A DNA stretch of 64,000 nucleotides from Tritrichomonas foetus (lineage: Eukaryota > Parabasalia > Tritrichomonadida > Tritrichomonadidae). Of this stretch, positions 47,075 to 57,341 are shown piece by piece. The DNA lies in assembly GCA_001839685.1 (NCBI GenBank), contig MLAK01000628.1, forward strand, positions 25,033 to 89,032, read 5' to 3'. Made by a program: the position numbers and the translations under genes. The first letter of the stretch is position 1. Each line of letters begins with the position of its first letter. A model generated the notes under the pieces. That model saw only the letters and a program-made list of their open reading frames with translations. It made no database searches and was not told the origin of the DNA.

Positions 47075-50000
47075 ATGTCTGCAGGATTATTCGAGGAAAG
47101 CGAAATCCTTGTAGCCCACATCCCTGTACTTTCATCAATATTAGAAGATCTCAAAAAGATCAAATTTGGAGAGGGTTCAGCATACAGATCTTTGCTTAGA
47201 ACGGAGAATGGAGCAAAATTATTTCAATTTGTATTATCGATTGAAAATCTTTCGAATTTAAAACTTCCTGCTGAACTTCAAAAAGTTGCAGTTCAAAATG
47301 GTGATAAATTTCAATCGATTATCAACGATATTGATTACTTATGTCATTGGTTAATTTTATCTGAAACACAATTGAAAATTTTTCATTCACAAGTTCCTTT
47401 TTTTGATATTCGATGGAGTCTTCCTGCAACAAGTCGAATATGCATGATTTTCAACTTTTATGTGAAGTCAATTGTTGCACTTCAATCAATTTATAAAGAT
47501 ATTATATTTTGTTGGATTTGTTATAAATTTTCTGGTAAAAATCCGACAACTATTTGTCAAATTGACTGGATCGAAAAAGTAATAATTTGTTTAAAAACAG
47601 GACCAATGAATTTTATCACGCAACAGCTTTCTTTTCTTAAGCAACAATTTTCTAATCTGCTTACTTTACTTTCACCTATTTTCACGCAAATGTTTGGCCT
47701 TCATACTTCATTTGATTGGTCTTTGATAAGTTCAGATTCAGAATTTGACACAAAACATCAAAAATCAACTCTTCCATCATCAACACTTTTAATTTTACAA
47801 CAATTAACGCTTTTTAGAGATACTGTTTTTTGTTACTCAGTAGTTTTTCCAGAATCTTTTGAGGATAACATTCAATTTTCTGATTTATTATCAAGAATGT
47901 TATGTGACTGTCCAGTTATTCACCTCACTACATCTAACACGATGTCTATTTCGGAATTTTTCAGAACATCACCAGATGCACCAATTTTGAATGAATCAAT
48001 TTTAGTAATGGCGCAAGAATCATTCAATAAATCAAATTCATCAAATTTAATTAGATTGAACATTTTAATCTCTTTGTTTTGTGATTTTGAAGAAAAAATT
48101 GAATTAGATCAAAATATAATTGCTTTAAAAACTGATGAAATTCTTGCTTTACTTGGAATTGCTTATTATGAATTAATGTCATGTCTTAATAAAAATATGG
48201 ACGATCCTGCAATTCTTTCAATTATTTCGCATATCAATAAAATGTTGAACCATTATGAAACTTATTCAAAGGAAATTCAGAGAATATTTTTATATAGCAT
48301 TGTTACAATTGATGTTCCTTATTTAGATGATCTTCTTCGATTATTTGGAAGATCAAATTCATCGTCTGAAAAACAAATGATTTTATTAATTAAAGAAATT
48401 AATCAAGCAATTTCAACTTTGGATTTAGAAAAGTTTGATAAAGGTGTTCGTTATGATTTTTATCCACTATATGTTACACATGGAAGAATGATTCATTATT
48501 CATTAACAAAATTGTCAGGTGGCTCTTCATACTTATCACCAATTCTTGAACATCTATTAACCATTCGAAGGCATTTAGAATTATGTGAAAATCCTGTGAA
48601 AAAAGTCTGTAATGTTTGTCCACTTGAAATTTTAACACCGTTTTTGCCAAGAATTAGGAAATTATTTTCTTCTTCGAATATTTCAGAATTACCAAGTATT
48701 AGTGAGTGTATCGCATTCTTTAAATATATTCCAGTAAGTGATGGTTCAATAGAATGTTTCAAAAGTATTTGCGACGAATATTTAAATAAAACATTGAATA
48801 GCTTGCTAGATGTTATTTCGCCACGTTCTAAACATGTTCAAATCTCAAAACAATCTGTTTTACTCTCTGCTTTCCAGCCTAATGTGTTTATTCCATATTC
48901 AGCAACAAATGATACAAATGATATTGAATCACGAATTTCAAGTTATTCAATGGAATCTTCATACATGAATAAAATTGTAAAATCAATTTCATTTGCGAAA
49001 AAATTGCCAGAACTTTTGCAATATGGGGAATTTAAAGTGAATTTACAAATGAAATTTGTTTCAACATTCTTTCCACAAGTATGTAGTACGCTTGTTAATA
49101 ATACATCAACACCTGCTCATACAAATAAGGCAATACTTTATGCAATTCAATATTTTAAACAAATTTTCGAAATAAATGACATTCCATTTGAATCAACAAT
49201 TCTTAGTGCTTTAAGAAGTTCTTCACAACTTCAATCAGGTGGGACATTAAATGTTCAAAATAATGTTTTTAATGGTTCTTCATTTAATATGACATCTCAA
49301 TTTCTATCTTATGTAATTGAAGAGCTTGAAAAATTCCTTGCAGGTGAATTTTTGAATTCAAGATATGAATCAATTGGACGTTGTTTTGTTGGGAAATCGG
49401 AAACAAATAAAAATTATGAGCATATTTTTGGAATTCAGCCATTCACTACTATAATTCAATTATTTGGACCAACAGCTGGAATTAAAATAGATTCTATTCT
49501 TTTAAAACATGTCCTGAATTCATTAACAAATTTATATAAAATTTATCAAAAAAATTCTAAAACATTAACTTTAATTGAATTCAATTTTTACAATAATGAT
49601 GGTGTCCAATTGGATCAAATATTAAATGATGATTATCGAAAAGCTGCTGATTATCTTTTGAATCTTGGGCTCTCTCTCGTTCTTCGTGATATTTTAACTG
49701 ATGCAATTACTTCTAACAATGAGAATGTAGTCCCTGGTCTCACAAACGTTATTTTAGCCGCACAAAATCGATGTGGAGATAAAATGAAAAATGAAGAGTA
49801 TGTTTTTCTTGAAGCAATTTGTCCAAGTCATAGTAATCATTATTTGCAAGAAGGATTGAAAGGAACTTGTTCAACAAACGTAAATCCAATTCAATTTTTC
49901 TTCTTTTTGGGACTTCTTCTTGCAAATGATAAGTGGGAATTCAAATTTGATCCAATGAATGATACTTTTTCACATAATTTACATTTGATTCCTTATGTTA

Positions 50001-50260
50001 TTGATAAAATTATTCATTTGAGTGCAATTTTGTTCCCTGGATCTGAACAAAAACAAATAGATGATGGAATCAAAGTGTTTTTCAAGGCAGCTGGAGCAAT
50101 TGCCAAAGAAAAGAAAAAAGGTGCTACAAAGCAGCATTATTCATCCTTTGTAATTTTCATTGATCATTTCCCTCAAGCTTCAAAGTCATTTTCTTATGAT
50201 GTAATTGGTAATGATTTTCCATATTCCGTAATTCGTTCCAGTTATAAAGATATACAATAA
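47075..50260 (+). CDS. Nap1/HEM (NCKAP1)-like WAVE-complex protein
   Basis: 1061 residues, mostly helical, close to the ~1100 of the family. The first ~170 residues follow the HEM head pattern: an 'AYR..L' turn (GEGSAYRSLLRTENGAKLF), then HSQVPFFDIRWSL and NFYVKSIVALQSIYKDIIFC, matching the helical stretch near residue 150 in NCKAP1. LSAFQPNVFIPYSATNDTND and a C-terminal FFFFLGLLLAND also fit. NCKAP1 is the scaffold of the WAVE regulatory complex that triggers Arp2/3 actin branching under Rac. The match is by pattern and moderate. An unknown helical protein is the alternative. Confidence 0.55.
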   Translation: MSAGLFEESEILVAHIPVLSSILEDLKKIKFGEGSAYRSLLRTENGAKLFQFVLSIENLSNLKLPAELQKVAVQNGDKFQSIINDIDYLCHWLILSETQLKIFHSQVPFFDIRWSLPATSRICMIFNFYVKSIVALQSIYKDIIFCWICYKFSGKNPTTICQIDWIEKVIICLKTGPMNFITQQLSFLKQQFSNLLTLLSPIFTQMFGLHTSFDWSLISSDSEFDTKHQKSTLPSSTLLILQQLTLFRDTVFCYSVVFPESFEDNIQFSDLLSRMLCDCPVIHLTTSNTMSISEFFRTSPDAPILNESILVMAQESFNKSNSSNLIRLNILISLFCDFEEKIELDQNIIALKTDEILALLGIAYYELMSCLNKNMDDPAILSIISHINKMLNHYETYSKEIQRIFLYSIVTIDVPYLDDLLRLFGRSNSSSEKQMILLIKEINQAISTLDLEKFDKGVRYDFYPLYVTHGRMIHYSLTKLSGGSSYLSPILEHLLTIRRHLELCENPVKKVCNVCPLEILTPFLPRIRKLFSSSNISELPSISECIAFFKYIPVSDGSIECFKSICDEYLNKTLNSLLDVISPRSKHVQISKQSVLLSAFQPNVFIPYSATNDTNDIESRISSYSMESSYMNKIVKSISFAKKLPELLQYGEFKVNLQMKFVSTFFPQVCSTLVNNTSTPAHTNKAILYAIQYFKQIFEINDIPFESTILSALRSSSQLQSGGTLNVQNNVFNGSSFNMTSQFLSYVIEELEKFLAGEFLNSRYESIGRCFVGKSETNKNYEHIFGIQPFTTIIQLFGPTAGIKIDSILLKHVLNSLTNLYKIYQKNSKTLTLIEFNFYNNDGVQLDQILNDDYRKAADYLLNLGLSLVLRDILTDAITSNNENVVPGLTNVILAAQNRCGDKMKNEEYVFLEAICPSHSNHYLQEGLKGTCSTNVNPIQFFFFLGLLLANDKWEFKFDPMNDTFSHNLHLIPYVIDKIIHLSAILFPGSEQKQIDDGIKVFFKAAGAIAKEKKKGATKQHYSSFVIFIDHFPQASKSFSYDVIGNDFPYSVIRSSYKDIQ

Positions 50261-50509
50261 AATTTTAATATTAAACATGGAAACATTATTACTTTTCTGA
50301 TTTTGATGATTTTTATTACTATTGCTGTTTTTATTTTGTCACTTTCTTCCATTCTAGGGAACAATTATTTTCCCCACTTTCAGATGAAAGAGCCTGCTTT
50401 GTAGATAAACAAATGAAAAATAGAATCAAAAAGCATTTCAAAAGAATAACAATTGAAAATGTTTTATAGATCAAAAAAATAATATGCAAACACAAAAAAA
50501 TTAAATTTG

Positions 50510-52933
50510 TTACTGTGCAAGATCTGCTCCAGTTTCAATTAACTTCAAGAGCATATCTTCCAATTGTTCAACTGTGAAAGAGTATGAATGAACGCCTAGT
50601 TGTTCTTTTTGGTTCTTCAGTGCCTGTAACATCTGTGCAACAGCAGGATTTACTGGAAGAGAAATTGTATCTTTTCTTTCATCTGACAAATGAGCTGATG
50701 GAATGAAAGACTGAACCATATCAAGGACAGGTCCAACTGTTCCATCATCTCTTTCGACACGCAACAAATATCCGCATTGGTATTTGTTTCGCAATTCTGT
50801 TGAACTTCCACAGAATGGGATTGTGTTGTTCGACACAATGAAAAGCCGAGATGAAACAGCCTCAGCTTCTTCTAAAGCATGACTTGTCACAAGAGAAGTA
50901 GTTTTTTCAAGCGATGCAATTGTTTTCCAAATAAGTTGTCTTGCCTGAACATCAACGCCAGCAGTTGGTTCATCCATAATTACAACAGGTGGATTTCCAA
51001 GAAGTGCCATTGCTATACAAAGCTTTCTCTTTTGTCCACCACTCAAATCGCCTGCATAGTTATCCAGCATATGCGTTAATTGTAGATTTTCAGCATAATA
51101 ATCGATTGAATCTTTCAAGTTTTCTTCTGAAATTCCTTTGAAAGCTCCCCAAAGTTCGAGGTGCTCTTTCACAGACAATCGATTAAAGATGATGTTTTCT
51201 TGAAAAACTACACCAAGACAACTTTGAAGAGCTTTAAAGCGTTTGGAAGGTTTTGATCCATTGAATTCAAATGTTCCAGCATTTGGTTCAATAGCGCCAG
51301 ATAAAATATTAACCAATGTTGACTTTCCTTCTCCATTTGGTCCAATAATTACAATCACTTCTCCTTCATTTACATAAAAATCAGCACCTTTGAAGACTTC
51401 AACACTTTTCTTTCCATTTTGATATGTTTTCTTTAGATCTTTAACGATAATAAGTTTTTGTTGATTGTTGATTTCCCCTGCAATTCTAGTTTTCTTGAAA
51501 ACTCGCTTCCATGCATTTTTATTAAATATTTCGCTCCATTTAATGATTGGGGTACCAAAAATTCGTGGATTGCACGCGTTGCAAATCACAAAAAGAAAGA
51601 AATAAAGAATAGTATCAATTAAAATCCACATTACACCAATCCACATTGGATAAGGAAGGATGTCTTCATTTAAATTTCCCCAGCCAATCTTTCTTTGTTT
51701 ATTAATTCCATTATTATATAGTGTACCAATGATTAGTTGGTAGCAACTGAATGGGACAATTGAAAGAATATGTTGAAGAGGTTTTCCACGTTGTCCGTGA
51801 GTGAGAGTTGTATACATATGAATGATTCCAAGGAAAAGAGCGGCAACTAACATAATAATTGTAAAAGACCGGCCGGCTGAACCTCTTTTCATAAAAGTGG
51901 AAATCCAATATTGGAAAAATAAATGACTAAGTATGAAGAAAACTGAACAAAAGAGAAGTAAAGAGAAATCAACTGTTGTCATTCTGAGCCAGTAGCAGAA
52001 AATAATGCAGATAATCAAATAAGGAATAAAACAAATAATGAAAGGAGTAACTATTGATACAATCCAATAAGCAGACTCTGGGCATCCGTTTAAAAATGCA
52101 AAAGCAGCAACTTTTGTATCTTTCTCATCAAGAATTGTTTCAAAATCAGGCATTGTTGCAACAATAATAGGAACAATAATAAATATCATAAAAACAAAAG
52201 CTTCATCATACATAGCATCACCTTCAATCATTGGATATCTTGTAGCACTAGAATTCAAGTTTGCTGCCATTACTAGTTTAGGATTTTGATAATTGGTTAC
52301 AACGTTTCCCATTAAATAAAGATACCATCTAATCCAGCGAAATATTTCTGCACTTGGACAACCGGTTAAAGATTGGCAATATATTTCAATATTCGGATGT
52401 GAAAAAGCATCGTCTTTATCTGAATTATGCCAAATAATCCCAAGACCTGCGAATTCAGTGTCATCAGTTGAATCGCGGACATTATTAACTGAATCTTTAT
52501 ATTCTACTTCAATCGACGTCATCGGTAAATATGTTTGTGAAAATACATCCATCATCTGCTCCATTTGGGGAGTTTTTAGCATGGCAATTAAACGGCTTTT
52601 GTTTGACATAAGAAACATTTTGGCGATTTCTAATGACCATATTTGAGTGTAATTATCTGGTGGATTTAAATTCTCTACGATGTGTTGCTGGCAAATGTAA
52701 TCAAGCGGGTATAAAATGAAGTAGAAAACGAAAGCGATACAAATTTCTATGATTGCCGAAACTTTTCGGAGCTTTAAAACGAATTGCTTATGAAAGAGTA
52801 ATCTTAAAACGCGATTGTAATTGAATTTGCGATCGGCCCAAGATCCACCTGGCACCGATCCAATATTTGGGAGGTCGCAAGCTGATTCACTTGAGGAGAG
52901 GTAGTTCGGTTCGTAAAGATTCGAATTTCCCAT
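50510..52933 (-). CDS. ABCA-type half-size ABC transporter
   Basis: 807 residues. Residues ~30-460 are an ABC2-type membrane domain with about seven hydrophobic helices (FVFYFILYPLDY, FMIFIIVPIIVATMP, FIICFIPYLIICIIFCYWL, TIIMLVAALFLGIIHMYT). Residues ~490-730 form one nucleotide-binding domain: Walker A GPNGEGKST (~530), signature LSGGQKRKLCIAMALLG (~627), Walker B VVIMDEPTAGVD and the H-loop TSHALEEAE. The order TMD-NBD and the large loop after the first helix fit the ABCA subfamily; a half-size copy would work as a dimer. Inferred substrate: lipid. The motifs look intact. The N-terminus MGNSNLY starts the protein. Confidence 0.85.
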   Translation of the reverse strand: MGNSNLYEPNYLSSSESACDLPNIGSVPGGSWADRKFNYNRVLRLLFHKQFVLKLRKVSAIIEICIAFVFYFILYPLDYICQQHIVENLNPPDNYTQIWSLEIAKMFLMSNKSRLIAMLKTPQMEQMMDVFSQTYLPMTSIEVEYKDSVNNVRDSTDDTEFAGLGIIWHNSDKDDAFSHPNIEIYCQSLTGCPSAEIFRWIRWYLYLMGNVVTNYQNPKLVMAANLNSSATRYPMIEGDAMYDEAFVFMIFIIVPIIVATMPDFETILDEKDTKVAAFAFLNGCPESAYWIVSIVTPFIICFIPYLIICIIFCYWLRMTTVDFSLLLFCSVFFILSHLFFQYWISTFMKRGSAGRSFTIIMLVAALFLGIIHMYTTLTHGQRGKPLQHILSIVPFSCYQLIIGTLYNNGINKQRKIGWGNLNEDILPYPMWIGVMWILIDTILYFFLFVICNACNPRIFGTPIIKWSEIFNKNAWKRVFKKTRIAGEINNQQKLIIVKDLKKTYQNGKKSVEVFKGADFYVNEGEVIVIIGPNGEGKSTLVNILSGAIEPNAGTFEFNGSKPSKRFKALQSCLGVVFQENIIFNRLSVKEHLELWGAFKGISEENLKDSIDYYAENLQLTHMLDNYAGDLSGGQKRKLCIAMALLGNPPVVIMDEPTAGVDVQARQLIWKTIASLEKTTSLVTSHALEEAEAVSSRLFIVSNNTIPFCGSSTELRNKYQCGYLLRVERDDGTVGPVLDMVQSFIPSAHLSDERKDTISLPVNPAVAQMLQALKNQKEQLGVHSYSFTVEQLEDMLLKLIETGADLAQ

Positions 52934-54107
52934 TTTGAAATTTTTCTGTTTTTCCTGACTTTTTCTGAAGAATAAACCAAGTTTTCTGAATAATATTCCA
53001 TATTTTCAGAAAATATATCGATGATTTAAAAAGGAATTCAAAAAATATTGTTATGAAATTTAATCCCCGCTTGGTAAATAGCCAAAACTTATCAAATTAG
53101 ATTGAATCTTTGTGATAGGAAATGATTTATATAGTAGATGTAAAACAACCAATGACTTTGTGTGAAACTTTTTCGAACATTCTATCAAATCTGAACGAAC
53201 TTTTTGATCTGTGAATAGCTTTTTGAATGTCGTCCGGATAACTATGATGATATTCAATTTTTCAATAAAAAAAAGATTATTGGTACGAAAGTCTAAAAAT
53301 CATCTGCGTTACAACAATAATATCTAAGAAATTTTTGACAAAATGAAGCATTCTGTATTTTTACATTTTGAATTGCCTATGGGTGTATTTATTCAAAAAT
53401 TCAAATGTCAATGAAAAGAATTGAATGATGATTATAAATTTATTTTCATCCAATTCAGAGCTTATCAATTTTAACTTTTTACAATCTTATTTGGTCGCAA
53501 AGGTTTATCTTTGGAGAACGTTTGTTTTGATATCACAATTTCCATCAAACAACATCAGTGTCATCAGCACTTTCTTCTTTATCAAATCTATTTTTCTGAA
53601 GGTTTACTCGAAAATTTAGTCAATGAAAAGCCCCTTTTCAATTTTCATTTTTTCGAGATCATATAAAATTTACTATGAAAACTCTAAAAATATTTATACG
53701 ATTAAAAATGAAAGCTAATTGTTTCATTCTATGTAATGATCATAAATGTCGCATTTAGTTTCTATCATATAATTCAGAATAAAACTTGATATAATTGATT
53801 TTATTTAAACAAATTTAGCACTGCTGAATCAGTAGTTTTCATAATAAGTTTCTTAAATATTTAATTGCCAATAATCACATCTTTTTATTGACCATCGATC
53901 ATTACTATATCACTCAAATAAGTAAAGTTAAACGTTGCATGCGTGTTTATGTGTAAATTGATCAAATTATATTGCTCGAAATGTTAACTGCATGTTTATT
54001 CATGAATAACAAAGAAATTCATGTTGTAAACCATTAATGAAAGGTCAATTCAAATGAAATTATTTCACCATACACTCAACCATTGTTAGTCATCTTTTTA
54101 TCGCGAA
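52934..54107. other. Spacer without supported genes
   Basis: About 1.2 kb of AT-rich sequence with stops in all frames. Short frames near 53060-53257 and 53425-53619 have no pattern. A candidate initiator sits near its 3' end. Confidence 0.5.
54090..54096 (+). promoter_or_regulatory. Candidate initiator (TCATCTT) before CZIB-like ATG
   Basis: TCATCTT lies with its A 16 bases before the ATG at 54108, the expected place for a trichomonad-type initiator. The call is by motif and spacing only. Confidence 0.35.
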
Positions 54108-54587
54108 ATGCCAGCTAAAAAAGGAAAATCCGGTCAAATAAGTATCCAATTTAAAGCAGAAACAGATGGAGTCGCCCTTTTAACCCCCGTTTCTTACGAA
54201 TCATTATCATACACAATCAAATGCACTCAATGTGGCGCTCAACGAGAGAATATCAGCTTCGACGATTCTGAAAAAGAAATTCAAGGCTCGAGAGGTACAG
54301 CCAATTTTGTAATGAACTGTAAGGACTGCAAGAGACAATGTAATATAAATTATATCAAAAACAACTTCAATCAGGAGGCTGATGACTATTCAGAGTGGAC
54401 GAACGTAGTTACAATGGAGTGCCGCGGATGCTCCGTTGAGCAGGCTGAATGCCACGAATGGAAAATCAGATCAGAGAGTGATAATACTTACGATTGGAAT
54501 GCTACTGATGATTTCTTTGAATACGATGAAGATCTTGGGCGACCTGTGACTATCAGCGAATTGGAATTTCGCATTTCGAGCGAATAA
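54108..54587 (+). CDS. CZIB: CXXC zinc-binding protein, CZIB/DUF866 family
   Basis: 159 residues, the full length of the family. Two CXXC pairs are visible, C39/C42 (KCTQCG) and C71/C74 (NCKDCK), separated by GSRGTANFV, which matches the conserved 'GSRGSA' segment of human C1orf123. The N-terminal ISIQFKAETDGVALLTP and later VVTMECRGCS also match the family order. The family binds zinc and may protect protein disulfides or act in redox balance; the precise role is not settled. There are two further cysteines (ECRGCS) in the position of the human ECRG. Confidence 0.88.
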   Translation: MPAKKGKSGQISIQFKAETDGVALLTPVSYESLSYTIKCTQCGAQRENISFDDSEKEIQGSRGTANFVMNCKDCKRQCNINYIKNNFNQEADDYSEWTNVVTMECRGCSVEQAECHEWKIRSESDNTYDWNATDDFFEYDEDLGRPVTISELEFRISSE

Positions 54588-55093
54588 AAATATTATTTAA
54601 ATTTGGATATACTTTTTTGGTAAAACATTCATTGAAGCAGAAAAAAGAAAGAAAGAAATTATCAAAAATTAAAAATAATAACATCATTCGGTATAATTAT
54701 AGAATTTTTTCATAATAAAAAATTTTTTTTGTTGATTGAAACAATTTCGTGTAGTGAAATTCATGAGTATGGGATCATGTATTCTTATGGACACGAAAAA
54801 TAAAAATATACTTTAGAGACTTTCAATGGAGAACTAAAATTAATCGTATTTATAAGACTCAACTTTTTGTGGCATTGATCACAAAAAGCACGTGCGCCAA
54901 AATGCTATTCTTCTCAAAGTCAATAATTTTGGTTCTAAAAATACTGAAAAAGTTTTGTACATGATTAGAAATATCGTTGATATCAAAAACATGATCGGTG
55001 ATAAAAACGGCTTTCAATGTCATTCAATTTGTAATCCACGTTTTTGATGTAAAATTTTCAAAAAGTTCATCATTAAATCTCAGCGAATCCAAA
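54588..55093. other. Spacer before the CDC50-like gene
   Basis: 506 bases. The frame is open upstream of the CDC50 start from 54998, but residues before 55094 do not fit the family. GC is slightly raised around 54870-54900 without a recognisable element. Confidence 0.5.
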
Positions 55094-56311
55094 ATGAATG
55101 ATTCGACGACCAAAAAGAAAGACTCGACCTGCAAGAAGATAGGTTTGATCTTTATTAAAAGGCATCGTGCATTTATCACAACCCAATGTGTTGTTATTAC
55201 ATTATTCATTATCGGCGTTCTATTTCTTGCGGCAGGAATTTTATTTATCGTAATGACAAACAATTTATTTGAATTTGAAATTCGATATGACGACATTTGC
55301 GTGAACCAAACGAAGAATTGTTTAATATATTTCAATCTTACTGAAGAATTAAGAGGAGACATCGTCTTCCTCTATCGTCTTTCTAATTTTTATCAAAATC
55401 ACAGAAGAATCTTCCAGTCCAAAAGCTATGGCCAGCTGAAAGGTGAATATTTAACATATAATGATCTCTCCACTTGCTCGCCAATGATTTCAGAAGGCAA
55501 TAGTAGAGATCCCTCAAAGCTATATTTACCATGTGGATTGGCCTCATTTTCATTTTTCAATGATACCTATCGTTTTGTTGATGATGAAATTGATTTCAAT
55601 TTCACTGATCATAATATTTCTCTGAAAACCGATAGAGAAAAACTTTTCAAGCCACTCCATTCCAGATACACAACTGGATTGAGATGGCTTGAAAACATGA
55701 CAGAAAATGGTCAAACAAACGAACATTTCATAGTTTGGATGAGAACAGCAGCTATGCCAAATTTCATAAAGTTATATTCAAAATGTCATAACTGTCACAT
55801 TTCACCTGGATATTATGCAATCTCTGTAGATATGAATTATCCTCTTGAAATGTATAAGGGATCTCGATACATCATGATTAGTACAACTAGTGCACTCGGT
55901 AGTAAGAGTTATTTTTTGAGTGTCACTTATTTGGTCATTGGTGGTCTTTCCTTATTGTTTTCACTTTCATTTCTACTGCAGTTACTTATTTGTCCAAGTA
56001 AATTTGGAGAGGTTGGTGAGATTTTCTCACATAAAGTTGAACAAGCTCAAACAATAGACCAACGCCTGACTTCAACTAATCTTCCAAGGCTTCCTACTGC
56101 TCGTCGTGCTTTTTCACAAGGAAATAGTCGCGAACATTCTTCGTCGAATAATTTGCCGTCAGAAATTCCTTTGTCTCAACGAAGCCTTTCGCTGTCTGTA
56201 AACACTCGATTATCACATTCCCCACGTTCAGCACAAGCTAGCTTACGAAACAATGATCAATACCTTAAACGCAGTCGTCAATCTGGAAAAAATAGCGGAA
56301 AAGTGAAGTAA
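55094..56311 (+). CDS. CDC50/TMEM30 family P4-ATPase partner
   Basis: 405 residues from the ATG at 55094; 32 in-frame upstream residues are excluded as unlike the family. A cytosolic head is followed by membrane helix 1 (FIIGVLFLAAGILFIVM, ~35-53). A large outer domain carries several N-glycosylation sites (NQT, NLT, NDT, NFT) and the family blocks (FYQNHRRIFQSK, LRWLENMTENG, FIVWMRTAAMPNFIKLYSKC). Membrane helix 2 (TYLVIGGLSLLFSLSFLLQ, ~275-298) follows. A long serine/arginine-rich tail then ends KNSGKVK. CDC50 proteins chaperone and activate lipid-flipping P4-ATPases. Directly after its stop a second frame continues with coding-like sequence (see 56320-56703). Confidence 0.88.
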   Translation: MNDSTTKKKDSTCKKIGLIFIKRHRAFITTQCVVITLFIIGVLFLAAGILFIVMTNNLFEFEIRYDDICVNQTKNCLIYFNLTEELRGDIVFLYRLSNFYQNHRRIFQSKSYGQLKGEYLTYNDLSTCSPMISEGNSRDPSKLYLPCGLASFSFFNDTYRFVDDEIDFNFTDHNISLKTDREKLFKPLHSRYTTGLRWLENMTENGQTNEHFIVWMRTAAMPNFIKLYSKCHNCHISPGYYAISVDMNYPLEMYKGSRYIMISTTSALGSKSYFLSVTYLVIGGLSLLFSLSFLLQLLICPSKFGEVGEIFSHKVEQAQTIDQRLTSTNLPRLPTARRAFSQGNSREHSSSNNLPSEIPLSQRSLSLSVNTRLSHSPRSAQASLRNNDQYLKRSRQSGKNSGKVK

Positions 56312-56319
56312 AAAATAAC

Positions 56320-56703
56320 TTGAATAATGATCTTATCAATGATCGAGCAAATAAACTTTTACCGAATAATATTGGGCCTCATAATATAAATGATCTTGAC
56401 TTACAACAGATTAAACCTCCTGATGACAACTATGATAATGATTATCAAGCAGATACACAAAATCCATCAACTGTTGATCCAACACATGAATCAGCCGCTA
56501 ATATTCCAACAAATGAGATTAATGACGATTCTTCGATTTATGATTCAAATTATGATTCGAATTATTACTCAACAAATTATGAAAGCACTTACGCTTCAAC
56601 AGCAGCTACGACAGCAAATTCAATTCTAGTGAATGGTAAATCTGGGCGTCGCTACGATAGTGCAGGAACTGATGTTCCAATTAATAATGATCCAAGTGAT
56701 TAA
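56320..56703 (+). pseudogene. Out-of-frame ORF just after the CDC50 stop, probable C-terminal tail
   Basis: 127 open codons in frame +1, beginning nine bases behind the CDC50 TAA but opening with TTG rather than ATG. The content is low-complexity, acidic and asparagine-rich with repeat-like SNYDSNYYSTNYEST. It could be a tail of the CDC50 protein cut off by a single-base indel (in or near the AAAA/A6 runs of 56299-56316), or the product of an assembly error. No initiator ATG is near. I do not call it a separate gene. Confidence 0.4.
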
Positions 56704-57341
56704 TTTAATTAGTCCAATCACATTTATACTTTATAGCTCTGCATTACGGCCACAACTTAAGCCAGTAATTCACCTTTAGAATTGACCAAACTTGCGAGTA
56801 ATCTTTTCAAGTTTGGTAAAAGAGACTTTGTTTGTATACCTATTAAAATTGTTTGTTATTTATTTGACATAAAATTTTTATATTTTTAAACAAATAGAAC
56901 TTTCTTTTCTTTTGTAGAATCTATATACATTATATTGAAATGTATTTTGTGATGAAAAAAAAAATATCATTGTACGATTGTGGCTTCTTGAATAATCGAA
57001 GGAGATCGCCAATTTTATTTAAAAAATTCTGAACTATTTATGTCTCAAGTTCCAAAAATTTTTATTCAATGTCTGATTAATTCTTTCAAATTTTGACTTC
57101 ATAACCATTCAAAAAACAAATATCGGTATTTCTTTTGATGAATTGAATCCTTCAAATCATGATAGGTAAATTATAGAAAAATAACTCATTTCAATAACGC
57201 CAAAGTCATTCATTGAAAATTGAATAAATATCTGACCGCTCCATTATTCAATCTTCATTAGATTCTTTCAAAAAAAATGATACTGTAGAAAAATATACCA
57301 AATCATTTCTATCAACAACATTTTTTCGAAATATCTTTACA
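56704..57341. other. Spacer with 9-bp hairpin
   Basis: 638 bases. CCAAACTTG (56786-56794) and CAAGTTTGG (56808-56816) form an exact 9-bp stem with a 13-nt loop, about 85 bases after the CDC50-tail stop; it may be a 3'-end structure. Nothing else is seen. Confidence 0.5.

Noticed and set aside
56390..56629. 79-codon frame overlapping the CDC50 tail ORF
   Set aside because: Repetitive I/M/Q/T content in the alternate frame of a low-complexity sequence.
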